Below, in pieces: positions 8,156-16,659 of a DNA stretch of 64,000 nt (positions are counted from its first letter, which is position 1; the number at the start of each line of letters is the position of its first letter). Both the position numbers and the translations under genes were made by a program. This DNA is from Shouchella sp047238345 (GTDB lineage: Bacteria; Bacillota; Bacilli; Bacillales; Bacillaceae_D). Location of the stretch: NCBI RefSeq assembly GCF_047238345.1, contig NZ_JBDFMQ010000001.1:2294001-2358000 (forward strand), written 5' to 3'. Under the pieces are notes generated by a model. It did not search any database. It was not told where the DNA came from and was given only the letters and a program-made list of their open reading frames with translations.

Positions 8156-9994
8156 TTATGAATTCGAAGCTAGCTTCTTACGTTTCTCTTCTCTTTCACG
8201 CTCTGATTTATTTAGGATCTTTTTACGTAAACGAATGGATTCTGGCGTCATTTCACAGTACTCATCGTCATTTAAATATTCAAGCGCTTCTTCTAGCGTT
8301 AAGATACGTGGACGTTTCATCGTGACCGTCTGATCTTTCGTCGCTGAACGAACGTTTGTTTGTTGCTTCATTTTGGTAATATTGACAGTCAAGTCATTTT
8401 CTCTTGTATGTTCGCCGACAATCATACCTTCATAAATTTCAGTACCAGCATCTAAGAAAATGGTTCCTCTATCTTCAACACCCATAATGCCGTATTGCGT
8501 CGATTTTCCAGTTTCCATTGATACAAGGACCCCTTGACGACGACCACCGACGTGACCAGCAACCATTGGTTGATACGAATCAAATGAATGGTTAATAATG
8601 CCATAGCCGCGTGTTTGCGTAAGGAACTCAGTAGTATAACCAATTAACCCACGAGCAGGAACTAAGAAATCAAGTCGAACTTGTCCTGTTCCAGTGTTTG
8701 TCATATTAACGAGTTCACCTTTACGTTCACCAATCGACTGCATAACAGCACCTTGATATTCTTCAGGCACATCAATTTGTACACGCTCAACTGGTTCACT
8801 TCGGACACCGTCAATGTCGCGAATAATTACTTCAGGTTTAGACACTTGAAGTTCAAAACCTTCACGACGCATGTTCTCAATTAGAATAGAAAGGTGAAGT
8901 TCGCCACGACCTGAAACAACCCAGACATCTGGAGAATCAGTATCCTCGACACGTAAGCTTACATCTGTTTCTAATTCAGATTTCAAACGCTCTTCTAGCT
9001 TACGGCTTGTAACAAACTTTCCTTCTCTTCCAGCAAATGGCGAATTATTCACAAGGAACGTCATTTGAAGCGTCGGTTCGTCAATTCTCAATGTCGGTAG
9101 CGCTTCTTGTTGGTCGATAGGACAGACTGTCTCGCCAACGTTAATTTCTTCCATTCCTGAAACAGCAATAAGATCGCCTGCTTTAGCTTCGTTGATCTCG
9201 ACACGTTTTAAGCCAAGGAAACCGAACATTTTCGTTACGCGGAATTGCTTCACAGAACCATCAAGCTTCATTAACGCAACTTGCTCGCCAACTTTCATTG
9301 TCCCTCTAAAAATTCGACCAACGCCAATTCGACCAACGTAATCGTTATAATCTAGTAAGGTAATTTGAAATTGAAGTGGCTCATCACTATTATCAACTGG
9401 TGCAGGAATCGTCTCAATAATCGTCTTGAATAAGTCTTTCATTGAATCTTCTTGCTTATCAGGGTTCATAGAAGATGTTCCATTAATGGCCGATGCATAG
9501 ACAACTGGGAAATCAAGCTGATCTTCATCCGCTCCTAAATCAATAAATAAGTCAACCACTTCATCAACCACTTCAGCTGCTCTGGCTGCTGGACGGTCAA
9601 TTTTGTTCACAACGACAATCGGTGTCAACTTTTGTTCAAGTGCTTTTTTTAATACAAAACGAGTTTGCGGCATACAACCTTCATAGGCGTCAACCACAAG
9701 CAACACACCATCAACCATTTTCATGATTCGCTCCACTTCGCCACCGAAGTCAGCGTGTCCTGGAGTATCCATTATATTGATACGCTTATCTGCGTAATTA
9801 ATCGCTGTATTCTTCGCCAAAATGGTAATGCCTCGTTCTTTTTCCAAAGCATTGGAATCCATTGCGCGCTCTTGAACTGTTTCATGTTGCTGGAACGTTC
9901 CAGATTGTTTCAACAATTCATCTACCAACGTCGTTTTTCCGTGGTCAACGTGAGCGATGATCGCAATATTTCTTATATCTTCACGTACGTTCAT
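8156..9994 (-). CDS. typA: Ribosome-associated translational GTPase TypA/BipA
   Basis: A 612-residue EF-G-like GTPase that binds the ribosome and aids 50S biogenesis and cold/stress growth. G1 (HVDHGKTTLV, about 16-25), G3 (DTPGHADF) and G4 (NKIDRP) are intact. The domain II/III region and the BipA-specific C-terminal part with TRGYGIINHSFD and GRRQGVLVSMETG are present. Length equals the B. subtilis protein. ATG at 9994 follows AAAGGAGAG. ylaH follows on the same strand, ylaF diverges. Confidence 0.97.
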   Translation of the reverse strand: MNVREDIRNIAIIAHVDHGKTTLVDELLKQSGTFQQHETVQERAMDSNALEKERGITILAKNTAINYADKRINIMDTPGHADFGGEVERIMKMVDGVLLVVDAYEGCMPQTRFVLKKALEQKLTPIVVVNKIDRPAARAAEVVDEVVDLFIDLGADEDQLDFPVVYASAINGTSSMNPDKQEDSMKDLFKTIIETIPAPVDNSDEPLQFQITLLDYNDYVGRIGVGRIFRGTMKVGEQVALMKLDGSVKQFRVTKMFGFLGLKRVEINEAKAGDLIAVSGMEEINVGETVCPIDQQEALPTLRIDEPTLQMTFLVNNSPFAGREGKFVTSRKLEERLKSELETDVSLRVEDTDSPDVWVVSGRGELHLSILIENMRREGFELQVSKPEVIIRDIDGVRSEPVERVQIDVPEEYQGAVMQSIGERKGELVNMTNTGTGQVRLDFLVPARGLIGYTTEFLTQTRGYGIINHSFDSYQPMVAGHVGGRRQGVLVSMETGKSTQYGIMGVEDRGTIFLDAGTEIYEGMIVGEHTRENDLTVNITKMKQQTNVRSATKDQTVTMKRPRILTLEEALEYLNDDEYCEMTPESIRLRKKILNKSEREREEKRKKLASNS

Positions 9995-10188
9995 TTTATT
10001 CTCTCCTTTATTTCCACCATAGAGATGTTCAACTGTCTAAGTATAGCATAAAGTTGAATCAGTTCCTATTTTATTTAAAAAACGTTCTCCTTAAAAAAAT
10101 GTTTCCCTTTTTGTCACACGTAATACTTTCCCTCAGCACGAGAAAGCGTTACACTAATTATTAGTGAACAGAGGGGGTAAGACAGGTT

Positions 10189-10371
10189 TTGAATAAAGAA
10201 AATGTGATATTCCTAACACTATCCATCATAACTGTATTATGTATTATGGGAATCGGCGTTGCAGTTGCTGAACGTAGTCTTTTAATCGCCGTTATCTCTA
10301 TCATCGGAATTGTTGTCTCCATGGGACTTGGGTTTGGGTTACGAAAAAAAAACGTGAATAGCCATAATTAA
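10189..10371 (+). CDS. ylaF: YlaF-like small membrane protein (DUF5325)
   Basis: Sixty residues with two hydrophobic segments (FLTLSIITVLCIMGIGVAVA and LIAVISIIGIVVSMGLGFG) and a basic tail. The TTG at 10189 follows GAGGGGGT. The position, divergent from typA, matches ylaF of B. subtilis, as does the GIGVAVAER segment. Function unknown. Confidence 0.72.
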   Translation: MNKENVIFLTLSIITVLCIMGIGVAVAERSLLIAVISIIGIVVSMGLGFGLRKKNVNSHN

Positions 10372-10392
10372 ATTGTTAAAAAAGGAGAGCCA

Positions 10393-11292
10393 TTAATGGT
10401 TCTCCTTTGTTCGTCTTTTGACAATCGTATTAGTTGCTTCTTCTAAAGGACGTATAATGGCACTTACATCTTGGTGTCCGTATTTTTCTTTTGCGTGAGC
10501 CACTTTACTTGCTCCCAACTGCACAAGTTCAAGAGGCATATTCAGTTCATCAGCTAACCCTAGCGCTAACTTAATATCTTTGTCCAATAAGTTAATTGAG
10601 AACCGTGCATCAAAATTACGATCAAGAATTGCGTCTACCGCCCAGTCCATACTTTTTGAGAAGCCTGCACTTCTTTTGATTACGTCGTACGCAATCGCAG
10701 GATCCACCCCGGCTTTTTCCGCCATCACGTAGCATTCAGCTAGAGCTGATTGATGTACACCGATAAGCATGTTATTCAGTAATTTAACCGTTGTGCCACT
10801 TCCGACTTCTCCAACACGAATAATATAATCTCCAAAAGCTCTTAAAACAGACTGAATCGCTGGAAACACTTCTTCATCACATCCACACATAATTGTTAAT
10901 GTGCCAGCTTCTGCACCCATGGGGCCCCCACTAATTGGTGCGTCAACAAACGCTGTCCCTTTTTGCGCACTTGCTTTGTACGCCCATTCATTCGTAGCTG
11001 GGTCAACGGTTGAATGGTCTATAATGATTTTCCCTCTTGAAGCACCAGCGATTAATCCGTCTTCACCATCATAAACGTCTTTAATGGAACTAGGTGTTGG
11101 CAAACACGTCATCACCATATCAACGGCTTCCATTAAATCCCTAGGCGATTCTTTTTCAACAGCACCATACGCAACAGCTGTTTCAATCGGACCTCTACTC
11201 CGACTGACTACATACGTTTCATATCCAGCATCTACGAGATGCCTGACCATCGGTAACCCCATTGTCCCAAGTCCAATAAAACCTATTCTCAC
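10393..11292 (-). CDS. 3-hydroxyisobutyrate dehydrogenase family oxidoreductase
   Basis: NAD(P)-dependent beta-hydroxyacid dehydrogenase of 299 residues. The N-terminal Rossmann fold has GLGTMG at 7-12. The substrate-binding signature DAPISGGPMGAEAGTL and the catalytic lysine in KLLNNMLIG (about 168-175) are present. Members include 3-hydroxyisobutyrate dehydrogenase and tartronate semialdehyde reductase; the sequence alone does not choose between them. Valine catabolism is plausible because the organism has a bkd cluster. GTG start at 11292; its AGGAGGG lies inside the last codons of suhB, two bases away, so the two genes are one operon. Confidence 0.85.
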   Translation of the reverse strand: MRIGFIGLGTMGLPMVRHLVDAGYETYVVSRSRGPIETAVAYGAVEKESPRDLMEAVDMVMTCLPTPSSIKDVYDGEDGLIAGASRGKIIIDHSTVDPATNEWAYKASAQKGTAFVDAPISGGPMGAEAGTLTIMCGCDEEVFPAIQSVLRAFGDYIIRVGEVGSGTTVKLLNNMLIGVHQSALAECYVMAEKAGVDPAIAYDVIKRSAGFSKSMDWAVDAILDRNFDARFSINLLDKDIKLALGLADELNMPLELVQLGASKVAHAKEKYGHQDVSAIIRPLEEATNTIVKRRTKENH

Positions 11293-11294
11293 AA

Positions 11295-12086
11295 TTATCC
11301 CTCCTGAAGATGTTCGATAATAGTTGGATGGAGCTCTTTCTTAGCAGCTAGAACCGTTCCTTTCTTTAGAAACGAGAGCTCTTGGTTGTCTAACCGTGTC
11401 GATACGCACCCAGCTTCCCTTAATAAAATTGCTCCCCCGGCGTAGTCCCAAGGTGACAAGTTCAAGCTAATATACGCGTCTATTCGATCTACAGCAACAT
11501 AGGCCATTTCTAACGCTGCAGAACCATAAGACCTTGTTCCACGACAACTTTTCGCTACTTCGACTAATGCTTTTTGATACTGACGTTCCTCAAGCAGCCA
11601 ATTAGAGTTTAGCCCAATAATCGCTTCATGAAGAGGTCGTTCTGTTTGTTTATCTACTTTTTCTTCGTTAATAAATAGCCCATCCTGATCATTCGCATGA
11701 AACAGTTCCCCTTTCATGACATCGTAAACAAGCCCAATTTTCCCAGTTCCATTTTCGTAAATACCGATGGAGATAGCAAAATTCTGTCGCTGGTGCACGA
11801 AATTCATCGTTCCATCTATTGGATCAACAATCCAGACAATCCCATCTAGATGGTCGATCGCTTCACTGATCCCTTCCTCGCCTAAAAAACGATGCTCTGG
11901 ATATGTAAGGCTAATCTTTTTATAAAGAAATGACTCCGTCGATTTATCAATATCTGTTACAAGGTCATCAGGATTAGATTTTGTCTCAATAGCGAAAGAG
12001 CCATTTACAGCATCTTTTATTTGTTCCCCTGCTTGAATAATCCACTCTTTTGCTCGCTGCTCAATTTCTCTCCATGTCACGTCCAT
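11295..12086 (-). CDS. suhB: Inositol-1-monophosphatase family phosphatase (SuhB/YktC)
   Basis: A 263-residue Mg-dependent phosphatase. The three metal-site motifs are clear: GEEGIS (about 72), DPIDGTMNF (about 91-99) and WDYAGG (about 214). B. subtilis YktC is inositol monophosphatase in this neighbourhood. ATG at 12086 with GGAGGT just upstream. It is cotranscribed with the following dehydrogenase. The physiological substrate in Bacillus is not settled. Confidence 0.9.
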   Translation of the reverse strand: MDVTWREIEQRAKEWIIQAGEQIKDAVNGSFAIETKSNPDDLVTDIDKSTESFLYKKISLTYPEHRFLGEEGISEAIDHLDGIVWIVDPIDGTMNFVHQRQNFAISIGIYENGTGKIGLVYDVMKGELFHANDQDGLFINEEKVDKQTERPLHEAIIGLNSNWLLEERQYQKALVEVAKSCRGTRSYGSAALEMAYVAVDRIDAYISLNLSPWDYAGGAILLREAGCVSTRLDNQELSFLKKGTVLAAKKELHPTIIEHLQEG

Positions 12087-12159
12087 GTTTACCTCCTACA
12101 AGCTTCATTCCCCTACATTATCTCATAAACAATTTTGAATACAAAGTTCTTCCACTTCA

Positions 12160-12195
12160 AAAAAAAGAAAAAGCACAAACGCACTTTTTCTTTTA
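12160..12195 (-). terminator. A+T-rich terminator after the ykzI-like gene
   Basis: On the minus strand AAAAGAAAAAG pairs with CTTTTTCTTTT around a 10-base loop, followed by more T. The stem is weak because it is almost all A/T. Confidence 0.5.
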
Positions 12196-12381
12196 CTCTT
12201 GAAGACTTAACAATTCTTGTCTATATTCATCTAATAATGCTTTACTTTGATTCATCATTTCGTTGTTCTCTGCTAAAATCGCGTCATACAACGTCATTAA
12301 TTGGTAATCAATTTCAAGGCGCAAGACGGACAAACGGTTCTCAGGTTCAAATGATTGAAAAGAAGGAAGGACTTGTTTCAT
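12193..12381 (-). CDS. Small conserved protein at the ykzI position
   Basis: Sixty-two residues starting at the ATG at 12381, chosen because AAAGGAGAG sits directly upstream; an in-frame ATG at 12411 has no ribosome site. Predicted all-helical and acidic, with LRLEIDYQLMTLYDAILAEN. B. subtilis has the small gene ykzI between yktB and suhB, the same place, so this is likely its counterpart, but I could not confirm it by sequence memory. Function unknown. Confidence 0.6.
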   Translation of the reverse strand: MKQVLPSFQSFEPENRLSVLRLEIDYQLMTLYDAILAENNEMMNQSKALLDEYRQELLSLQE

Positions 12382-12541
12382 CTGCGGCTCTCCTTTTGTA
12401 CCAGTCGGCACATGTTTTTAATTTTCAGATATTATATCACAAAAAACGGTTTTCGCCTAGAGGGTTTCGCAAATCAATGCGGTTTGATCTTTTAGAAAAA
12501 GTTCGCTAAGCTAAGCTTATAGATTGAAAGGAGCATGAACG

Positions 12542-13183
12542 ATGACACATGTCGGTTTCACAAAAGAAGATTTTCATACATTTACAATTGAAGGGTTAGA
12601 ACCTCGAATGGAAGCCATTCGCGCTTCCATTCAACCTAAATTTCAAATCATTGGTGAAGAGCTTCGAGCACATTTGGCACACTCCCTTGATACAGATATG
12701 CACCTTCACATTGCTCAGCATGCGCGGCGTACTACAAATCCACCAAATGATACGTGGTTAGCTGTCGCATCCAATAAAAGAGGGTACAAGAAACACCCTC
12801 ATTTTCAAGTCGGCTTATTTGATGATCATCTTTTTATCTGGCTCGCTTTTATTTACGAGCTTCCAGGTAAGCAGGACATCGCGAAGTTATTTCTCGAACA
12901 TGAAGAAGATTTGAACACAACGATTCCTCAAGATTACGTCGTTTCCCTTGATCACACGAAAAAGCCTGCAGAATCATTTCAAACGTTAGACTTAACCGCC
13001 AGTCTTGAGCGTTTTCGAGATGTTAAAAAAGCTGAATTCCTTGTTGGGAAGCACGTTTCTCCTCACGATCCTATTGTTCAAGATGGCGAAGCATTAATGA
13101 GCGAAATTAAAAAGACAGTCGATACGCTTCTGCCTTTGTACAAGCTTTCCTACACAGCACTAAACGAACCTTCTATCGAATAA
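12542..13183 (+). CDS. yktB: YktB family protein (UPF0637, DUF1054)
   Basis: A 213-residue cytosolic protein. GFTKEDFHTFTIEGLEPRM, ARRTTNPPNDTWLAVASNKR and GYKKHPHFQVGLFDDHLFIW are the typical blocks of the YktB family. Start at ATG 12542, with AAAGGAGC upstream. Function unknown although structures exist for the family. It stands alone on the plus strand between ykzI and yktA and ends at a strong terminator. Confidence 0.9.
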   Translation: MTHVGFTKEDFHTFTIEGLEPRMEAIRASIQPKFQIIGEELRAHLAHSLDTDMHLHIAQHARRTTNPPNDTWLAVASNKRGYKKHPHFQVGLFDDHLFIWLAFIYELPGKQDIAKLFLEHEEDLNTTIPQDYVVSLDHTKKPAESFQTLDLTASLERFRDVKKAEFLVGKHVSPHDPIVQDGEALMSEIKKTVDTLLPLYKLSYTALNEPSIE

Positions 13184-13215
13184 ACAGAGACATTCAATAG
13201 AGAATGAACACCCAA

Positions 13216-13255
13216 AAAGACGATTGATCTAAAGATCAATCGTCTTTGCTTTTTC
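13216..13255 (+). terminator. Terminator of yktB
   Basis: AAAGACGATTGATC pairs perfectly with GATCAATCGTCTTT across a four-base loop, then GCTTTTT on the plus strand. Confidence 0.85.
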
Positions 13256-13316
13256 GAGGTAAGACGTCTAATTAAAACGAGTTGCCGATTAAGTAGAACC
13301 TCATTTTTTCTCACTC

Positions 13317-13577
13317 TTACTTGGCTTTAATTATGCAATCGTGTTCTTTTGCTTGTTTTACTAATTTGTAGCACGATATACCGAGCTGTTCATCGACTTC
13401 TCGAAACACTTGTTTTTCCTCTGATATTGACGGCACGACATTTTTAAACATCGTATACGCCTCTCGAAGTTTTTTTGCTTCAACGCCTTTCTCTTGCGTC
13501 TGAGCAATTAAATCAAAAAACTCTGCGACGTCGACAATTTCTTGTTGACTCCATTCGTAACGGATTGGAATATTCAT
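13317..13577 (-). CDS. yktA: YktA family protein (UPF0223)
   Basis: Eighty-six residues, small helical protein. YEWSQQEIVDVAEFFDLIA and FKNVVPSISEEKQVFREVDE match the UPF0223 family (B. subtilis YktA), found beside speA as here. Divergent from speA. ATG at 13577 with AAAGGATGA upstream. Function unknown. Confidence 0.85.
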   Translation of the reverse strand: MNIPIRYEWSQQEIVDVAEFFDLIAQTQEKGVEAKKLREAYTMFKNVVPSISEEKQVFREVDEQLGISCYKLVKQAKEHDCIIKAK

Positions 13578-13622
13578 TCTTTCTCATCCTTTCATTTTTT
13601 AATAGCGAAATTGACCTTCATT

Positions 13623-13631
13623 TGCTATACT
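13623..13631 (+). promoter_or_regulatory. Extended -10 promoter of speA
   Basis: TGC followed by TATACT gives an extended -10 element 58 bases before the speA ATG. No good -35 is seen at 17 bases, as is common for extended -10 promoters. Confidence 0.4.
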
Positions 13632-13688
13632 CTTCTTGCTTGCGTAAAATTAGACGCATGTGTGTTAAAGAAATGAGGTGTTCGTTTC

Positions 13689-15167
13689 ATGGAATTTGAT
13701 CAGCAAAAAACGCCTTTATTTACAGGGCTTAAACAATATGCAAGTAAAAATCCAACTCCTTTCCATATTCCCGGTCATAAAAAAGGGCAAGGTATGGAGC
13801 CGTCTTTTCGCGATTTTATTGGCGAAAATGCACTATCAATTGATCTCATTAATATTGCGCCACTAGATGATCTTCACCATCCACATGGCTTTATTCACGA
13901 AGCCCAGCAATTAGCAGCAAATGCTTTCGGTGCAGATTATACCTTTTTTTCGGTACAAGGTACAAGTGGTGCTATTATGACGATGATTATGAGTGTTTGC
14001 AAACCTGGTGATAAAATTATTGTTCCTCGGAACGTCCATAAATCGATTATGTCCGCCATTATCTTTTCAGGCGCCATGCCTGTGTTTGTTCACCCAGTTG
14101 TTGACCGTACGCATGGGATTGCACACGGCGTTACAACAGAATCAATTCAGCGTGCCATTGAGGCTCACCCCGATGCAAAAGCCGTCCTCGTCATTAACCC
14201 AACTTATTACGGCTTTGCATGTGATTTAAAAGAAATTGTAAAAATAGCTCACAGTGCATCAATACCTGTACTGGTTGATGAAGCACACGGGATTCATACT
14301 CATTTTTCAGACGACCTACCAATTAGTGCCATGGAAGCTGGGGCCGATATGGCTGCAACAAGCGTCCATAAGCTTGGCGGATCACTCACACAAAGTTCCG
14401 TATTAAATGTTAAATCTGGACTTGTATCGGTTGACCATACAACGGCGATCATGAGTATGTTAACAACAACATCGACGTCCTATCTCTTATTAGCTTCACT
14501 AGATGTTGCAAGAAAACATTTGGCAACAAAAGGTCGGTCTGAGCTCGCTCGAGTCATTGATCTTTCCCATTCTGCTCGCGAACGTTTAAATGCTATTGAC
14601 GGAATCCATTGCGTAGGAACAGAGTGCTTAACGTCATCTGCAACATTCGCTCATGACCCAACGAAACTCTTTATCTCGTTAAATGAGTTATCAATTAGTG
14701 GGTATGAAGCCGAGGTTTGGTTGCGTGACAACTATGGAATTGAGGTAGAACTTTCTGATCTCTATAATATTCTTTGTATTATTACGCTTGGTGACGATCA
14801 GGCAAAGATTGATTTGCTTCTAAACGCTTTAACGGAATTAGCCCATTCCTTTAAACAATCGGAAAAGCAAACCGTTCAGCTTGATGTTAAAGTACCAGAT
14901 ATTCCAACCCTTGCCTTATCTCCTCGAGATGCGTTTTATGCGCAAACAGAATTTGTTTCTTTTCAAGAATCTACAGGGAGAATTATCGCTGAATTTATCA
15001 TGGTGTATCCGCCCGGAATTCCCATTCTTAGTCCAGGCGAGCTCATTACTCAAGAGAATTTAGACTATGTAAAAGAAAATATAGCTGCCGGTCTACCTGT
15101 TCAAGGTCCAGAAGATCAAACACTTGCTTTTTTAAAGGTCATTAAAGAACAGTCAGCCATCGTATAA
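13689..15167 (+). CDS. speA: Arginine decarboxylase SpeA (Orn/Lys/Arg decarboxylase family)
   Basis: PLP enzyme that decarboxylates arginine to agmatine, the first step to spermidine in Bacillus. The 492-residue length fits the short Gram-positive form lacking the N-terminal wing domain. It opens with FHIPGHKKGQG; the PLP lysine is in TSVHKLGGSLTQS (about 227), and DEAHGIHTHF binds the ring nitrogen. The late VYPPGIPILSPGE motif is present. Family members also use lysine or ornithine; speA is preferred because of the yktA-speA-SR1 arrangement. ATG at 13689 with GAGGTGTTCG upstream. Confidence 0.9.
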   Translation: MEFDQQKTPLFTGLKQYASKNPTPFHIPGHKKGQGMEPSFRDFIGENALSIDLINIAPLDDLHHPHGFIHEAQQLAANAFGADYTFFSVQGTSGAIMTMIMSVCKPGDKIIVPRNVHKSIMSAIIFSGAMPVFVHPVVDRTHGIAHGVTTESIQRAIEAHPDAKAVLVINPTYYGFACDLKEIVKIAHSASIPVLVDEAHGIHTHFSDDLPISAMEAGADMAATSVHKLGGSLTQSSVLNVKSGLVSVDHTTAIMSMLTTTSTSYLLLASLDVARKHLATKGRSELARVIDLSHSARERLNAIDGIHCVGTECLTSSATFAHDPTKLFISLNELSISGYEAEVWLRDNYGIEVELSDLYNILCIITLGDDQAKIDLLLNALTELAHSFKQSEKQTVQLDVKVPDIPTLALSPRDAFYAQTEFVSFQESTGRIIAEFIMVYPPGIPILSPGELITQENLDYVKENIAAGLPVQGPEDQTLAFLKVIKEQSAIV

Positions 15168-15206
15168 AAAAAAACAACGTAGCGAGAGATGCTACGTTGT
15201 TTTTTG
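15168..15206. terminator. Shared bidirectional terminator of speA and SR1
   Basis: AACAACGTAGC and GCTACGTTGTT form an 11-base-pair stem around GAGAGAT, with A runs before and T runs after, so it can end transcription from either side. It closes the SR1 RNA only six bases past the SR1P stop. Confidence 0.9.
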
Positions 15207-15211
15207 TTTAT

Positions 15212-15349
15212 TTATTTTTGTGATGAAGATGGCTTTGCGGATTTTGCCTGACAGTGCGTACAGTTTGATACAGCATAAAGGCGACTTACTTTCTCTCCCT
15301 CAAAGTGACCTAATGTCTGGCTGCAAACTTGACATATGAATGTTCCCAC
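15212..15349 (-). CDS. sr1P: GapA-binding peptide SR1P
   Basis: A 45-codon ORF starting at GTG 15349 behind a perfect GAGGAGGAT (15355-15363). The peptide begins MGTFICQVCSQTLGHFEGEK and continues VSRLYAVSNCTHC, with two CxxC pairs, closely matching the SR1P family whose members open MGT-(I/F)-(V/I)-CQ. In B. subtilis SR1P binds GapA and promotes its interaction with RNase J1, whose gene is also in this window. The C-terminal tail (QAKSAKPSSSQK) is basic and differs from the B. subtilis tail as I recall it. Confidence 0.88.
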   Translation of the reverse strand: MGTFICQVCSQTLGHFEGEKVSRLYAVSNCTHCQAKSAKPSSSQK

Positions 15350-15369
15350 AATACATCCTCCTCAGTAAT

Positions 15370-15383
15370 TGTAATCGCTTTCG
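15370..15383. promoter_or_regulatory. CcpA-type cre site in the SR1 5' region
   Basis: TGTAATCGCTTTCG matches the cre consensus TGWAANCGNTNWCA at every fixed position except the last. It lies just downstream of the predicted SR1 start, a position where CcpA represses by roadblock. Confidence 0.65.
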
Positions 15384-15397
15384 TTTCCTTACTACCT

Positions 15398-15426
15398 ATA
15401 ATAGTATGTCTTATTATATTCGTCAA
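15398..15426 (-). promoter_or_regulatory. SigA promoter of SR1
   Basis: TTGACG (complement of 15421-15426) and TATTAT (complement of 15398-15403) with a 17-base spacer. The spacer and -10 contain the inverted repeat ATAATA/TATTAT, which could also be an operator. Confidence 0.8.
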
Positions 15427-15502
15427 CCTTTAATTAGTGTGTCACAATTATTTTTTAATCGCCTGATTAATGATCATATTTAGTTGCAGCCGAACATATA
15501 AT

Positions 15503-15530
15503 AAAAACCCTCGCCAAAGGGCAAGGGTTT
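15503..15530 (-). terminator. Terminator of the polysaccharide deacetylase gene
   Basis: On the minus strand AACCCTTGCC pairs with GGCGAGGGTT around a short loop, followed by TTT. Confidence 0.8.
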
Positions 15531-15539
15531 CATTTGTAA

Positions 15540-16388
15540 TTATTTTAATTGATCAGGATCAACAAAGTCATAGCCTTTGTCTTGCAGACCAGTAACAATG
15601 TCTTCAAGGGCAGCGTTCGTCCACTCTCGATCGTGCATAAGAAGATTGCCACCATTCCCTAATTCCGGTGCGTTCACCATAATATCTGCAATTGCTTCTT
15701 CCGTCATATAACCTTCTGTAAAGTCATAGCCATACGTCCAGTTCATAAGCGTCATATCTTCTTGTTCCACAACTTCTTTTACATAATCCGTATTTGCTCC
15801 AAATGGTGCACGGAAAAATCTTGGTCGTTCTCCAATAATATCTTCAATCTTATCATTTAAATCAACAATCTCATTGTATTGTTCTTCTTCAGAGATTTCT
15901 CTTAAGTTCGGATGACTCATCGTATGATTCCCAATTTCAAAGCCCATTTCGTGAATTTGTTTTAATTCGTCAGCTTTTTCATCTGTGTTAATAAAGTGAG
16001 CATTCACAAAAAAGATTGCCGGAGCATTGAGTTCTTTCAATGTTTCCGCCATCTCAACACCATGCTTATCTGGTGCGTCATCAATTGTAAGTAAAACCAC
16101 TTCTGGATCTGCATCTGTTCCTTCAATCGGTTCTACTGTCCACATATTTGGGTTAATTTCGTAAACAACTTCTACTTCTTCATCTTCACCTTCATCAGCT
16201 GAAGCTGCGTCTTCATTCTCAACCGCTTCGTCTTCTGTATCTTCTGTTTCACTATCTACTTCTGTATTTTGTTCTGTTTGCTCGTCCCCATCTACATTGA
16301 CCGTTTCAGATGAATTGTCATTCTCATCAGAACCACAAGCTGATAAAGCAAGTAAACTTACAGCAGGTACTAAAAGCCATTTCTTCAT
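15540..16388 (-). CDS. Polysaccharide deacetylase (NodB) family lipoprotein
   Basis: A 282-residue exported lipoprotein: lipobox LSAC with Cys18, then an acidic linker (about 20-75, mostly Asp/Glu), then a NodB carbohydrate esterase domain. Motif 1 reads LLTIDDAPD, motif 2 is HTMSHP (metal ligands), motif 3 FFRAPFG, and LLMHD is the last motif. The usual motif 1 is TFDDG; here both aspartates remain but Phe and Gly are replaced. Likely acts on peptidoglycan or another surface glycan; substrate unknown. ATG at 16388 with GAGAGGGG upstream. The acid-rich linker fits an alkaliphile cell surface. Confidence 0.88.
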   Translation of the reverse strand: MKKWLLVPAVSLLALSACGSDENDNSSETVNVDGDEQTEQNTEVDSETEDTEDEAVENEDAASADEGEDEEVEVVYEINPNMWTVEPIEGTDADPEVVLLTIDDAPDKHGVEMAETLKELNAPAIFFVNAHFINTDEKADELKQIHEMGFEIGNHTMSHPNLREISEEEQYNEIVDLNDKIEDIIGERPRFFRAPFGANTDYVKEVVEQEDMTLMNWTYGYDFTEGYMTEEAIADIMVNAPELGNGGNLLMHDREWTNAALEDIVTGLQDKGYDFVDPDQLK

Positions 16389-16580
16389 TACGTTGACCCC
16401 TCTCAGAATGTTCTCGCCTCATCATAACATTTTTTTCCTTATTTCGACAGCAAAAAAGCAACTTGAAAAAAAGCCATCAATTCGACATATGTATAAAATT
16501 CCTCTTTTTTTTCATACTACAAACAGGTTTACTCACCCTCGGAAAAGGGTAAACAACGTTGTCTATATCAAGATGCATAC

Positions 16581-16609
16581 TGGCACATTAAAATAATGTA
16601 TGGTATGAT
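16581..16609 (+). promoter_or_regulatory. Extended -10 promoter of the BCCT transporter gene
   Basis: TGG-TATGAT (16601-16609) is an extended -10, with CTGGCA (from 16580) about 18 bases upstream as a partial -35. The coding start lies about 50 bases downstream. Confidence 0.45.
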
Positions 16610-16659
16610 TTTGTCTTGTTTTAAAAAATGAAAATCATTTGGAAAGGTTGACAATCAAT

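Larger units (their letters stand above)
15166..15391 (-). ncRNA. Dual-function small RNA SR1
   Basis: From a predicted transcription start near 15391 to the terminator at 15168 the transcript would be about 225 nucleotides; B. subtilis SR1 is about 205. It lies beside speA as in B. subtilis, is opposite in strand to speA, encodes SR1P and shares the speA terminator. In B. subtilis SR1 base-pairs with ahrC mRNA to stop its translation and its peptide binds GapA; expression is repressed in glycolytic conditions. The ends here are predicted from promoter and terminator only. Confidence 0.8.

Noticed and set aside
12135..12509. A 124-codon plus-strand ORF across the ykzI-like gene
   Set aside because: Starts in a terminator, low-complexity Lys run, and the minus-strand gene has a strong ribosome site.
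16625..16645. Fur-box-like palindrome ATGAAAATCAT before the BCCT gene
   Set aside because: Close to the Fur core but only about 13 of 19 positions match, expected by chance in an A+T-rich leader, and iron control of a betaine carrier is not expected.
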